A program made the translations under genes and the position numbers. This document shows positions 54,001 to 62,144 of a stretch of 64,000 nt of DNA, piece after piece; the stretch's first letter is position 1; each line of letters starts with the position of its first letter. The stretch spans positions 62,001-126,000 of the forward strand of contig FOEK01000003.1 in NCBI GenBank assembly GCA_900110635.1, written 5' to 3'. The DNA comes from Lachnospiraceae bacterium NE2001 (GTDB lineage Bacteria > Bacillota > Clostridia > Lachnospirales > Lachnospiraceae). The notes beneath the pieces were generated by a model that saw only the letters and a list, made by a program, of their open reading frames with translations, searched no databases and was not told the origin of the DNA.

Positions 54001-55202
54001 CCTTTAGAGACCACTCTGAAATAAAGAATATCACCATTCCAGAGGGTGTTCGTATGATCGACGACGGCGCCTTTTATGGAGTTACAGGTCTTGGAGAGGA
54101 CAGCTTCAAGCTTCCAGATTCTCTGGAGGATATCGGGGATATGGCATTTGGCCAGTTCACCTTGTATGAAAAAAATGAAATAAAGACCCTGAAGCTTGGG
54201 CCAAATGTTAAGACCATTGGCCAGGAGGCATTTACCGGTCTTAAGATAGATAAGTTCGAGGTTTCTGAAGCAAATGAATATTACAGCACATTGGATGGCT
54301 TCCTTACTAACAAGAATGAGGACGGCCTTCTGCTGGCACCTACTGTAGAAGGAAAAGAGCTGAAGATTCCGGATGGAATAGTCAGCGTGTATACCGAGGA
54401 CTTCCTGTCACTTAACAAGAATAAGGTTAGTAAGCTGAAGCTTTCGGATTCAGTCAGAACTCTAAATGCAGGTTCCTTGTATGGAATAACGGAACTCTCC
54501 ATAGGAAAACAGCTTAGGAATATCATTTCAATTAATATGCTGGACAATCTTGAGAAGATTACCGTCAGCAAGGACAATCGTTCATTCCTGGAACGCGACG
54601 ATGTTCTTTATAGTTATGATATGAGGGAAATGCTGATCTATCCGACTAGCAAGAAGGATAAATCCTTTGATATTCCTGATGGCGTTCATTCGGTGGAGCC
54701 GGGAATCTTTGAGAATAATGATAATCTGAAGGAGATATCCATACCTTCAACCCTTACGGATATTGGTGTTCAGGTTGGATCAACCTCTGGAAATGCTTTC
54801 AGTCGCGCTTCTGCGCTTGAGAAGATAACTGTCAGCAAGAAGAACAAGAAGTACGCTTCCTATAAGGGGCTGCTGTACACTAGGGACGGCGAGGAGCTGC
54901 TGGCCATCCCTGCAAATAAGGATGGCAAGATAACTGTAGCTGATGGTGTTAAGACCATGGCCGGTGGAGCGGGAATATATCTTGACAAAGCTGATAAAAT
55001 ATATCTGCCAGACAGTATGACTACTATTCGAACTGGAAACTTCTACAGTACTTCTGCAGATGTACATATACCAGAAAGTGTGACCTATATCTCATCGAGA
55101 ACATTTGTAGATGCAGGTAAGGCTACTATATATGGAAAGAAGGGCTCCGAGGCTGAGAGGATTGCAAATGCCAAGGGTGTGACCTTCAAAGAAGAAAAGT
55201 AG
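51024..55202 (+). CDS. Clostripain-family (C11) protease with BspA-type leucine-rich repeats
   Basis: 1392 residues from ATG 51024 (site GAAAGG 8 nt upstream; a TTG at 51009 is less likely). A single membrane helix near residues 8-30 (VVIIIVVAVLLLLLGTATLI) anchors it. The C11 peptidase domain (about 90-480) has the catalytic H206 in FWDHGAGP and C253 in GFDACLM. A Thr/Glu/Pro/Ala linker with three 36-bp units (52488-52595) follows, then an unrecognised beta domain, then BspA/LRR_5 repeats (about 830-1390: LQEVTIPEGVTEIHGDAF, LKTVSFPSTLTGIGEGAF). LRR_5 repeats bind host or surface proteins, so this is a surface protease with an adhesion-type tail. Confidence 0.92.
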   Translation: MKDRSKKSIVVIIIVVAVLLLLLGTATLIVLIKRGSGSGSNSSKTEGKGNDDRDDASASDASGGSRADTSVDSIFSNVSVDPISIEKNDSLRGVASENTVMIYMIGSNLESEAGAASLDLSEMISSGVDTSKTNVVIFTGGASQWKFDVSADKNYVVRVEGSKGYYLDGQTADVANMGDPGTLAGFLDFCVDNYEAEHYSLIFWDHGAGPVYGYGVDELHKNDTMTYSEMAAAMDASPFGKKKKLDFVGFDACLMASIEYATLFSDYADYMVASQEVEPGMGWNYSFLKTYNTTSNGEKIGISIVDDFKTFYDTYASMMKNPMYTLSCLDLSKVDEVDDALNDIFGDMYQGLGNNEYNEIVQARDDTLNCGSTAYGSKGEAIDQIDVGSIADEFGDLYKGSSDKLDKALDEMVIKQGSNVDGTSGVSIYFPYSNQLFYQYYGESVIDQISVADNYTTFVHAFATAWESDGENVAAFYEEIEETTETATEAPTEEPAEPATETPTEEPAEPATEAPTEEPAEPATEASTEATEAPTEATEAPTEEATEAASEEPSQEPSGQTASGETIYSDSVLSVKLTEKQLNNLASASYSIFYKNQISSFDDAYVPVLTDVELTPDSKGILRVPDDPEVLVATNRNDESVWPFKQIDVKLGKMEVYRSNGQFLVSSMLDFPNTTMESVVCNVAIKEGRDPEIISFDAVSDSDIVGKNDISPEGWGYMAYYAPTYLPVKNEKGNTLPYTEWDRDGVFYMTYTALSDDFSFKLKHLSELNEEFVCQIVIKDVKGNSYATNIVDYTRRSRCITTVPTENGTITATVYDDHAIIDSYEGSDTTLAIPATILDKPVTELGEESFKLSDLQEVTIPEGVTEIHGDAFTLCDSLKTVSFPSTLTGIGEGAFSYCDELETAALPESLEYLDNFAFYNCSKIAEMAVPATIKYYGTGAIPFTANLTFADNANYIFKDGSVFTADGKTLVQCFSHDESYAIPEGTEIIGAQAFRDHSEIKNITIPEGVRMIDDGAFYGVTGLGEDSFKLPDSLEDIGDMAFGQFTLYEKNEIKTLKLGPNVKTIGQEAFTGLKIDKFEVSEANEYYSTLDGFLTNKNEDGLLLAPTVEGKELKIPDGIVSVYTEDFLSLNKNKVSKLKLSDSVRTLNAGSLYGITELSIGKQLRNIISINMLDNLEKITVSKDNRSFLERDDVLYSYDMREMLIYPTSKKDKSFDIPDGVHSVEPGIFENNDNLKEISIPSTLTDIGVQVGSTSGNAFSRASALEKITVSKKNKKYASYKGLLYTRDGEELLAIPANKDGKITVADGVKTMAGGAGIYLDKADKIYLPDSMTTIRTGNFYSTSADVHIPESVTYISSRTFVDAGKATIYGKKGSEAERIANAKGVTFKEEK
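52488..52595 (+). repeat. Three tandem 36-bp units in the protease linker
   Basis: Units at 52488-52523, 52524-52559 and 52560-52595 encode E(A/T)PTEEPAEPAT. The frame-preserving unit and near identity suggest variable copy number between strains. Confidence 0.85.
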
Positions 55203-55250
55203 AATAATTGCTATTAGTTATGATATAATAAACAGTCACATAACGTTCAG

Positions 55251-55279
55251 TTGACCATTTGGGCGCCGAGTGTTATAGT
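55251..55279 (+). promoter_or_regulatory. Sigma-A promoter of the 3D/SGNH gene
   Basis: TTGACC (55251-55256), 17-nt spacer, TATAGT (55274-55279), 43 nt before the proposed TTG start. Confidence 0.78.
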
Positions 55280-55321
55280 TTCACATAGTCGAAAAGTTTG
55301 AGTTTATACGGGAGTGATTTA

Positions 55322-56671
55322 TTGAAGAATGCTTTAAACTTCATAACTGAATACTATAAGACTATCGGTTCCGTCCTTGTGGTGGCTGCCCTTGTGATCG
55401 CCTGTGCTGTGACACTGATTCAGCAGAATTACAGTCAGACTACAGTTATGGCCAAGATGGTGTCTATTGAACCGCTGTATGATGGAAATATCACTGCGCC
55501 TGCATTTGTAAGAACTACGTATTACTCGGCAAATATTACAGCAGCTGACGCTGAACAGGTGGGTATCAGAGAAGAGGTAGGCGCTTACAGCAGTAGCCGT
55601 AACCTCAGTGACCAGGAGCAAAAGGATAAGGCGGCACTTGAATCTCTTCTTGCCAGCAATACACGAGATGATTCAGTGGCTGAGGCGGCGAGACGTCGTA
55701 AGAGCGAATATACGCTCAACAATATAAAGGATGTAAATAACAATATTTCCGTAAGTGTTACGCAGAATGGTTCCAGCAGTGGCACTTCTTCATCGGGTAC
55801 AGCAAGATATGCCAATAGTTCGGATGGTACATATCTTGGACAGTTCCTGCTGACAGGATACTGTCCTTGTGTTATCTGCTGTGGAAAGACAGATAAGGTT
55901 ACAGCCAGCGGTGCGATAGCAACCTCTAACCACACAATAGCAGCTGACAGTCGTTATGCTTTCGGTACTCAGATGATCATCAACGGTCAGGTTTATACAG
56001 TAGAGGACCGAGGTGGTGCGATACAGGGTAATCATATAGATGTCTATTTTGATACGCATTCAGAGGCGCTTGCATTCGGTAAGAAATACGCTGACGTATA
56101 TCTGTATACTGGTTCATCCAGTTCGTCAACTGCATCAAGTTCGTCAGATGATTCTTCAGATTCCAGCAGTTCATCGGATTCTTCGGAATCCAGCAGCTCT
56201 GGTGGTTCTGGTTCAGTAACTCTGATTGGTGACTCTCTTGCGGTTGGTGCAACCAACTCCTTCAAGAGTCTTGTGCCAGGAGCAACTGTTGATGCCCAGG
56301 TTGGTCGTCAGGAGTCTGCCGGACTTGGTATTGTTAATTCTATGAAGGCTTCCGGTTCGCTGGGAGATACGGTTATTATAGAGCTTGGAACAAATGGTGC
56401 ATTTTCCACCACAGAAGGTCAGAACCTGATCGACTGTATTGGCAGCGACCGGCAGATATACTGGGTGAATACTTATGGTCCGAGCCTCAGTTGGTATGAG
56501 GAGGTCAACTCTACCATTTCATCCCTTGCTGCGTCAAACAGCAATGTGTCTGTGATAGACTGGTGCAGTATAGGACAGGCACATCCGGAGTATTTTGGTT
56601 CCGATGGTATACATATGACCAACGCGGGTTATACCGTTTTTGCAGAAACCATGGCTAACGCCGTAAAATAA
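55322..56671 (+). CDS. Membrane-anchored fusion of a 3D domain and an SGNH hydrolase domain
   Basis: 449 residues. The TTG at 55322 is preferred because CGGGAGTG lies 6-8 nt upstream; a TTG at 55298 is possible. One membrane helix (about 14-36, VLVVAALVIACAVTLI) leads to a 3D domain at 173-264 (TGYCPCVICCGKTDKVTASG, VEDRGGAIQGNHIDVYFD) with the Asp residues of this MltA/Sps-related fold, which cleaves or binds peptidoglycan glycan. A Ser-rich linker (265-298) joins an SGNH domain: GDSL with S305, GTNG, and D428/H431 in DGIHMTN. The pairing suggests a wall-remodelling enzyme that also removes or adds O-acetyl groups; this is inference. Confidence 0.88.
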   Translation: MKNALNFITEYYKTIGSVLVVAALVIACAVTLIQQNYSQTTVMAKMVSIEPLYDGNITAPAFVRTTYYSANITAADAEQVGIREEVGAYSSSRNLSDQEQKDKAALESLLASNTRDDSVAEAARRRKSEYTLNNIKDVNNNISVSVTQNGSSSGTSSSGTARYANSSDGTYLGQFLLTGYCPCVICCGKTDKVTASGAIATSNHTIAADSRYAFGTQMIINGQVYTVEDRGGAIQGNHIDVYFDTHSEALAFGKKYADVYLYTGSSSSSTASSSSDDSSDSSSSSDSSESSSSGGSGSVTLIGDSLAVGATNSFKSLVPGATVDAQVGRQESAGLGIVNSMKASGSLGDTVIIELGTNGAFSTTEGQNLIDCIGSDRQIYWVNTYGPSLSWYEEVNSTISSLAASNSNVSVIDWCSIGQAHPEYFGSDGIHMTNAGYTVFAETMANAVK

Positions 56672-56695
56672 ATATTTAAGAAAGTGAGAAATAAT

Positions 56696-58207
56696 ATGGG
56701 TTTCCTTTACAGAAGTACGAGAAATGAAAATGAGACAGCAACAGCCAGCGAGGCTATCCTTAAGGGACTGGCCGAGGAAGGCGGACTCTTCGTGCCTGAT
56801 GAGATTCCTGAGCTTGACGTCTCCTTCGAGGAACTGGCAGCTATGGACTACAAGGGCGTTGCTTACGAGGTGATGAGCCGTATGCTCACCGACTTCACCG
56901 AAGATGAGCTGATGTATTGTATAAATGGGGCCTATGATAAGAAGTTCGATACAGAGCTAATAGCACCTGTTAAGTATCATCACGGTGCATATATTCTCGA
57001 GCTGTTCCATGGCAAGACTATTGCATTTAAAGATATGGCTCTTTCAATCCTGCCATACCTTATGACAACAGCAGCAAAGAAGAACAATATAGATAAAGAG
57101 ATAGTAATCCTGACTGCAACCTCAGGCGACACAGGTAAGGCAGCCCTTGCAGGCTTCGCTGATGTTCCTGGAACAAGAATCGCTGTGTTCTATCCAAAGA
57201 ATGGTGTCAGCCCTATTCAGGAAAAGCAGATGGTTACTGAGAAGGGAGCAAATACATTTGTTGCTGGTATTACTGGCAACTTCGATGACGCTCAGACTGG
57301 CGTAAAGAAGATGTTCTCTGACAAGACTCTGGCTGAGTATCTTGACGAGAAGGGCTTCCAGTTCTCTTCTGCAAATTCCATCAATATAGGACGTCTGGTT
57401 CCTCAGATGGTTTACTATGTATATGCGTACACAAGGCTGGTGGCTGCTGGTACAGTTAAGCCTGGTGATGAGATAAATGTTGTAGTTCCTACAGGCAACT
57501 TTGGTAATATCCTGGCTGCTTATTATGCATCTGAGATGGGACTTCCAGTTAAGAAGTTTATTTGTGCATCTAACGATAACAAGGTGCTTTACGACTTCTT
57601 TGCAACTGGCGAGTATGACCGCAACCGTGAGTTTATTCTTACAACATCTCCTTCAATGGATATCCTTATATCCAGTAACCTGGAGAGACTCATTTACAGA
57701 ATTGCGGGAAATGATGCTGAGAAGAACAGTGAGCTTATGAAGAGTCTTGCTGAGACAGGTAAATATGAGATAACTGATGAAATGAAGAAGAATCTCTACA
57801 AGTTCTACGGCAACTTTGCAACAACAGAAGAGGTGGCTTCTACTATTCATAACGTATATGCTGAGGACGGCTATGTGCTGGATACTCATACAGCAGTAGC
57901 AGTAAATGTTTACGACAAGTACAAGGCTGACACTGAGGATGATACACCAACAATTATCGCTTCAACAGCAAGCCCATACAAGTTTGCAAGAAGCGTTGTG
58001 GAAGCACTTGTTGATACAGGAAATGAGAGCGCTAAGCTCTCCACAGACAGCCTGGATGATTTCGCTCTTGTTGATGAGCTGGAAAAGCTGTCAGCAGTTA
58101 AGATTCCACAGGCAGTCGAGGAAATCCGTACAGCTCCTGTCATGCACGAAACCGTATGTGACAAAGAGGAAATGGAATCAGTAGTAAAGAACTTCCTTGG
58201 TATCTAA
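56696..58207 (+). CDS. thrC: Threonine synthase
   Basis: 503 residues, the long form. PLP enzyme that makes threonine from O-phosphohomoserine. The PLP lysine is K112 in GKTIAFKDMALSI; other blocks are TATSGDTGKAALAGF, FSSANSINIGRLVPQ and VVPTGNFGNILAAYYA. The ATG at 56696 is chosen over a GTG at 56684, which carries no better site. It is not linked to other threonine genes here. A family B repeat array follows. Confidence 0.95.
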   Translation: MGFLYRSTRNENETATASEAILKGLAEEGGLFVPDEIPELDVSFEELAAMDYKGVAYEVMSRMLTDFTEDELMYCINGAYDKKFDTELIAPVKYHHGAYILELFHGKTIAFKDMALSILPYLMTTAAKKNNIDKEIVILTATSGDTGKAALAGFADVPGTRIAVFYPKNGVSPIQEKQMVTEKGANTFVAGITGNFDDAQTGVKKMFSDKTLAEYLDEKGFQFSSANSINIGRLVPQMVYYVYAYTRLVAAGTVKPGDEINVVVPTGNFGNILAAYYASEMGLPVKKFICASNDNKVLYDFFATGEYDRNREFILTTSPSMDILISSNLERLIYRIAGNDAEKNSELMKSLAETGKYEITDEMKKNLYKFYGNFATTEEVASTIHNVYAEDGYVLDTHTAVAVNVYDKYKADTEDDTPTIIASTASPYKFARSVVEALVDTGNESAKLSTDSLDDFALVDELEKLSAVKIPQAVEEIRTAPVMHETVCDKEEMESVVKNFLGI

Positions 58208-58501
58208 GGTTTATGATTTAATTATTTAATATGCATTCAGTCAATCTGAAGCAAGCAGTTCGTTGGTACCATCCTGCTGATCAAAACTAGGGCCATTAGG
58301 ACAGGGAGCGGTTCTCTGTCTTGTATTTGATGGCTTTATAAAGACAGGGGACGGTTCTCCAAGACAGGGGACGGTTCTCTGTCTTTATTTTAAGACAGGG
58401 GACGGTTCTCTGTCTTGCAGAGATGGAAGTAGAAAACCCAGCGATAGCTGGGAGAAAGGAAAAAACCAATCATCTATTGATAATTGGATTATGCGAGAGT
58501 T
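58208..58501. other. Intergenic region between thrC and queD
   Basis: Contains about 90 nt without clear structure, then the family B array (58300-58416), then CCCAGC-GATA-GCTGGG (58437-58452) and a CCAATcATC/GATaATTGG hairpin (58466-58487) just before queD. No promoter hexamers are convincing. The two hairpins may be a leader element of the queuosine cluster. Confidence 0.6.
58300..58416. repeat. Array of four family B repeats
   Basis: Copies at 58300-58322, 58341-58360, 58361-58385 and 58392-58416, all in the same orientation, core GACAGGGGACGGTTCTC followed by TGTCTT (copy 1 has GGGAGCGG, copy 2 stops at TTCTCC). Spacings are irregular (18, 0 and 6 nt), so this is not a CRISPR array. Adjacent copies can form alternative hairpins because each is itself palindromic (AAGACAG/CTGTCTT). 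Confidence 0.9.
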
Positions 58502-58921
58502 ATGTATATATTAAGAACAAAAGCAGAATTCGACAGTGCGCATTTTCTTAAGGATTATGTTGGAAAATGTGCCAACATTCACGGCCATAGATGGATCATT
58601 ACAGTTGAGGTTGGCTCTGAAGACGTAAAGTCTGAAGGACCTGACCGCGGAATGGTGGTGGATTTTGGAAAACTGAAGGATGACCTGAAGGAAGAGGCTG
58701 CGAAGCTGGACCATACTCTGCTTATTGAAAAGGGAAGCATCCGCGAGACGACTAAGGCCGCTATGGAGGAGGAGGGCTTTTCTATGATAGAGCTAGATTT
58801 CCGTCCAACAGCCGAAAACCTGGCAAAATACCTCTACGAAGTGATGGAGGCAAAGGGCTACCAGGTAATCCGCACCCGGGTTTTCGAAACCCCTGAAAAC
58901 TGCGCCGAATACACTCGATAG
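58502..58921 (+). CDS. queD: 6-carboxy-5,6,7,8-tetrahydropterin synthase
   Basis: 139 residues. Second step of preQ0 synthesis for queuosine in tRNA. The zinc histidines are H14 (FDSAHFL), H27 and H29 (NIHGH); the catalytic cysteine is C23 in GKCANIHGH. The C-terminal VIRTRVFETPENCAEY segment is typical. ATG 58502 is preferred over the upstream TTG at 58484 because the family starts at this point; the ribosome binding site is weak. queE, folE and queC follow. Confidence 0.94.
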   Translation: MYILRTKAEFDSAHFLKDYVGKCANIHGHRWIITVEVGSEDVKSEGPDRGMVVDFGKLKDDLKEEAAKLDHTLLIEKGSIRETTKAAMEEEGFSMIELDFRPTAENLAKYLYEVMEAKGYQVIRTRVFETPENCAEYTR

Positions 58922-58940
58922 AACATTTTGAGGAGTGAGT

Positions 58941-59702
58941 ATGTTTAAGGTTGCGGAAAAGTTTGTAAGTATAAATGGTGAGAGTCGTCGGGCCGGTGAA
59001 TTGGCTGTGTTTATAAGGTTTGGTGGTTGTAATCTCAGTTGTACATATTGTGACACGGCGTGGGCTATTCCACTTGATGCCCCTTTGGCTGACACTGGAG
59101 CTTTGAAAGACGGTGAGACTAGTAGTTCATATGAAATGTTAAGCGGACAGGATATAGTTGACTACATCAGGGATACTGGTGTAGATAACGTAACGCTGAC
59201 TGGTGGCGAGCCGCTTTTACAGCTTAAAGAATATAAGAAGCAGACTGGACAGACTGGGGAATGCCTGGAAGACCTGGTTGTAGATATCATTTCACTTAAC
59301 AAAAGGGTGGAGATTGAGACAAATGGTGCTGTCAGCATAGAACCGCTGTTTGAACTGGCTGAAAAGCTGTCTCTCAGGGATGAGCTGTCAATCACACTGG
59401 ACTATAAATGTCCCGGAAGTGGTATGGAGAGTTTCATGCTGATGGACAATTACAAGTACCTGCGAGAGTATGATGCGGTGAAGTTTGTGGTTATGAACCG
59501 TGAAGACCTGGACAGGGCCCGCGAGGTGATTATGAGATATCAGCTGGTGGAACGAGGGATTGGAGTGTATCTCAGCCCGGTATTTGGTGAGATAGAACCT
59601 CGGGAAATCGTGGAATATATGATAGAACACGGGATGAATGGAGTGACGAATCAGCTGCAGCAGCACAAGTTTATCTGGCCGCCGGATGCGCGCGGGGTAT
59701 AA
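58941..59702 (+). CDS. queE: 7-carboxy-7-deazaguanine synthase (radical SAM)
   Basis: 253 residues from ATG 58941 after TTGAGGAGTGAGT. The radical-SAM cluster motif is CNLSCTYC (C30, C34, C37), preceded by SINGESRRAG. LTGGEPLLQ is the glycine-rich SAM motif. C-terminal DYKCPGSGMES is typical. A roughly 15-residue insertion (SSSYEMLSGQDIVDYI region) follows the cluster. It starts 19 nt after queD. Confidence 0.94.
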   Translation: MFKVAEKFVSINGESRRAGELAVFIRFGGCNLSCTYCDTAWAIPLDAPLADTGALKDGETSSSYEMLSGQDIVDYIRDTGVDNVTLTGGEPLLQLKEYKKQTGQTGECLEDLVVDIISLNKRVEIETNGAVSIEPLFELAEKLSLRDELSITLDYKCPGSGMESFMLMDNYKYLREYDAVKFVVMNREDLDRAREVIMRYQLVERGIGVYLSPVFGEIEPREIVEYMIEHGMNGVTNQLQQHKFIWPPDARGV

Positions 59703-59790
59703 ATACGCAATATTGCTTCGTAAAATTGGTCAGTGATGATAAATCGATGACTAGAAGATAGATAATATAAAGGATTATGGAGAATTAGAA

Positions 59791-60387
59791 ATGGCAGTAG
59801 ATCAGGAGAAAATAAGAGAGCATATCAGAGGAATCCTCGAGGCGATTGGCGAGGATCCGGACAGAGAGGGACTTCGTGAAACGCCGGACAGGGTTGCCCG
59901 GATGTACAGCGAGATATTTGAGGGCATAGGCTATACAAATGATGAGATAGCAAACATGTTCAATAAGACATTTGACGCCCCTACCAACAACGATATGGTT
60001 CTCGTCAGAGATATAGAGATATTCAGCTATTGCGAGCATCATATGGCTCTGATGTATGATATGAAGGTAAATGTAGCCTATATCCCTCGCGAGCGAGTGA
60101 TCGGGCTTAGCAAGATCGCACGTATTGCTGATATGGTAGGAAAGAGGCTGCAGCTTCAGGAGAAGATTGGCTTTGATATAGCCGAGATTATGGAGAAAGC
60201 AACACTTTCACCGGATGTGGCGGTAATAATCAGTGGTAAGCACAGCTGTATGACAGCACGTGGCATTAAGAATACTCCGTCGGTGACACTTACCACCACA
60301 TTTAGAGGAGCATTTGAAAAGAACAAGGACCTGCAGGATAGAGTGCTGAGACTTATCGATCTCAGAATATCCCGCGAAGACATTTAA
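59791..60387 (+). CDS. folE: GTP cyclohydrolase I
   Basis: 198 residues. Opens GTP to dihydroneopterin triphosphate, the precursor of both folate and, here by context, preQ0. Blocks: [17 protein letters not shown], the zinc site in [23 protein letters not shown] and [12 protein letters not shown] with the second zinc cysteine. It lies between queE and queC, 88 nt after queE, with GGAGAATTAGAA as ribosome binding site. Confidence 0.96.
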   Translation: MAVDQEKIREHIRGILEAIGEDPDREGLRETPDRVARMYSEIFEGIGYTNDEIANMFNKTFDAPTNNDMVLVRDIEIFSYCEHHMALMYDMKVNVAYIPRERVIGLSKIARIADMVGKRLQLQEKIGFDIAEIMEKATLSPDVAVIISGKHSCMTARGIKNTPSVTLTTTFRGAFEKNKDLQDRVLRLIDLRISREDI

Positions 60388-60391
60388 TAAA

Positions 60392-60447
60392 GGACAGAGA
60401 ACCGTCCCCTGCCTGATTTTTAAGACAGAGAACCGTCCCCTGTCTTT
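60392..60447. repeat. Two family B repeats between folE and queC
   Basis: GGACAGAGAACCGTCCCCTG at 60392-60411 with CCT, and a full AAGACAGAGAACCGTCCCC plus TGTCTT at 60422-60446, same orientation. The second copy ends directly at the queC ribosome binding site TTTGAGGAG. Confidence 0.88.
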
Positions 60448-60458
60448 GAGGAGTGGAA

Positions 60459-61124
60459 ATGAAGAATAAGAAGGAAGCAGTGGTTGTATTTAGTGGTGGC
60501 CAGGATAGTACCACTTGTCTGGTATGGGCCACAAAAATATATGAGAAGGTGTACGCAGTGTCATTTGACTATGGCCAGCGTCACAAGAAGGAGCTGGAGT
60601 GTGCGGCTCAGATAGCGGAAGAACTGGGAGTAGAACATACGGTTCTCAATCTGTCGGAGTTGAATCGACTGGCACCCAATTCACTGACAAGAGATGAAAT
60701 TGAGGTAGAAAAGGAAAAGCCGGAGGATGGCCCTCCAAATACTTTTGTTGAGGGAAGAAACCTGTTGTTCCTCACATACGCAGCGATATTTGCAAAGACG
60801 CATGGAGTGACAGATGTGATCACTGGAGTGTCGCAGAGTGATTTTTCGGGATATCCAGATTGTCGAGATACATTTATCAAATCTCTTAATACCACACTGA
60901 ATCTTGCGATGGAGTATGACTTCTGTCTTATCACACCGCTTATGTGGATCGACAAGGAGGAGACATGGGAGCTGGCTGACAGCCTCGGTGCCTTCGACTT
61001 GGTGAGAGAGAAGACGCTTACTTGTTATAATGGCGTGTTGGGCGATGGTTGTGGCGAGTGCCCGGCCTGCAAGCTGAGAAGAAGAGGACTGGAAAGATAC
61101 CTGGCAAGACGAGAAGAGAAATAA
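60459..61124 (+). CDS. queC: 7-cyano-7-deazaguanine (preQ0) synthase
   Basis: 221 residues from ATG 60459 after TTTGAGGAGTGGAA; a GTG at 60453 is also possible. ATP-dependent conversion of carboxydeazaguanine to preQ0. The PP-loop [10 protein letters not shown] is at the N-terminus, [13 protein letters not shown] in the middle, and the zinc site [14 protein letters not shown] at the C-terminus. With queD, queE and folE it completes the route from GTP to preQ0; queF and tgt are not in the window. A lipid-kinase gene starts 1 nt after its stop. Confidence 0.96.
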   Translation: MKNKKEAVVVFSGGQDSTTCLVWATKIYEKVYAVSFDYGQRHKKELECAAQIAEELGVEHTVLNLSELNRLAPNSLTRDEIEVEKEKPEDGPPNTFVEGRNLLFLTYAAIFAKTHGVTDVITGVSQSDFSGYPDCRDTFIKSLNTTLNLAMEYDFCLITPLMWIDKEETWELADSLGAFDLVREKTLTCYNGVLGDGCGECPACKLRRRGLERYLARREEK

Positions 61125-61125
61125 T

Positions 61126-62043
61126 ATGAAAGAATTACTGTTTGTTGTAAATCCCAAAGCGGGCCGTACGGTCATTAAGGCGGACCTTATAGATATCCTG
61201 GAGGTGTTTTCCAACGCGGGCTACAAGGTAGAAGTCTATCCGACCAAGAGTCAGGAGGAAACCGAGCAGTATGTGTATGAAAATGCTGAGCGGTTCGACC
61301 TGGTTGTTTGCGCAGGTGGCGATGGAACTTTGGACAATACCGTTGGTGGCATCATGAAGCTGGAACGTCGCATCAAGCGCCGTGTTCACATGGGCTATAT
61401 TCCTTGCGGCAGCACAAATGATTACGCCAGAAGTCTGCGTATCAGCATGAACCCTATTCAGGCAGCCAAGGATATAGTGGAGGGCGACATATGTCACGTG
61501 GATGTGGGAAGGCTTGAGAATACCTTCTTCATATACGTAGCGGCATTTGGCGCATTTACCGATATTTCTTACTCCACTCCGCAGAATCTGAAAAATGCTC
61601 TTGGCCATGCTGCCTACGTTCTCGAGGCTAGCAAGACTCTGTTCAACCTGAAGAGCTACAAGCTCAGAGTTCTTTTTGATGGCGAGGAGATAAGGGGCGA
61701 CTTTATCTATGGTCAGATAACAAATTCTCTGTCGGTTGGAGGCTTTAAGAATATAGGTTCCAAGGATATGTCATTTTCAGATGGCCTCTTTGAGACCGTG
61801 CTGATCAAGACACCTGAGACGCCTGTTGAATTGCAGAGAATAATCAACTGTCTCTTGGTTGACGACCTTGCGGACGATATGATAGTCTTCAGAAAGTCCT
61901 CAAGAGTAGTGCTGAAATGTGAAGAGGAACTTCCGTGGACTGTTGACGGCGAATATGGCGGCAGCTACAAGACATCAAGAGTATCAAATATCAGGAAAGC
62001 TGTTTCCCTGACACTTAGAGATAAAAGTGCATTTCCAGGATAG
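61126..62043 (+). CDS. Diacylglycerol/lipid kinase family protein (DagK/YegS-like)
   Basis: 305 residues. The N-terminal catalytic domain carries VNPKAGRTV, the ATP-binding AGGDGTLDNTVGG and PCGSTNDYARSL; the C-terminal domain has GSKDMSFSDGLFE and SLTLRDKSAF. This is the DAGK_cat fold; the true substrate may be diacylglycerol, another lipid or undecaprenol. It begins right after queC with CGAGAAGAGAAATAAT as start context and shows no functional link to queuosine, so it may only share the transcript. Confidence 0.9.
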   Translation: MKELLFVVNPKAGRTVIKADLIDILEVFSNAGYKVEVYPTKSQEETEQYVYENAERFDLVVCAGGDGTLDNTVGGIMKLERRIKRRVHMGYIPCGSTNDYARSLRISMNPIQAAKDIVEGDICHVDVGRLENTFFIYVAAFGAFTDISYSTPQNLKNALGHAAYVLEASKTLFNLKSYKLRVLFDGEEIRGDFIYGQITNSLSVGGFKNIGSKDMSFSDGLFETVLIKTPETPVELQRIINCLLVDDLADDMIVFRKSSRVVLKCEEELPWTVDGEYGGSYKTSRVSNIRKAVSLTLRDKSAFPG

Positions 62044-62056
62044 GAGATGCACTTTT
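62023..62056 (+). terminator. Rho-independent terminator overlapping the lipid-kinase stop
   Basis: AAAAGTGCAT / ATGCACTTTT 10-bp stem (62023-62032, 62047-62056) with TTCCAGGATAGGAG between. The stop codon (62041-62043) lies in the loop. Confidence 0.85.
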
Positions 62057-62144
62057 AAAATATAAAGAAATATGCTACAATAATATGACCTATGTGCTTA
62101 TTCTTTGTTCATGCAGATATGAACAGATATTTTGGGGAGAATAG

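Noticed and set aside
58300-58416. Possible CRISPR array
   Set aside because: Units are themselves palindromic, the spacers are 0-18 nt and irregular, and the same unit occurs singly elsewhere. No cas gene is near.
58437-58500. preQ1 riboswitch upstream of queD
   Set aside because: The hairpin CCCAGC-GATA-GCTGGG and the A-rich stretch after it are suggestive, but the loop and tail do not match the class I pseudoknot pattern I know. Left as an unexplained leader.
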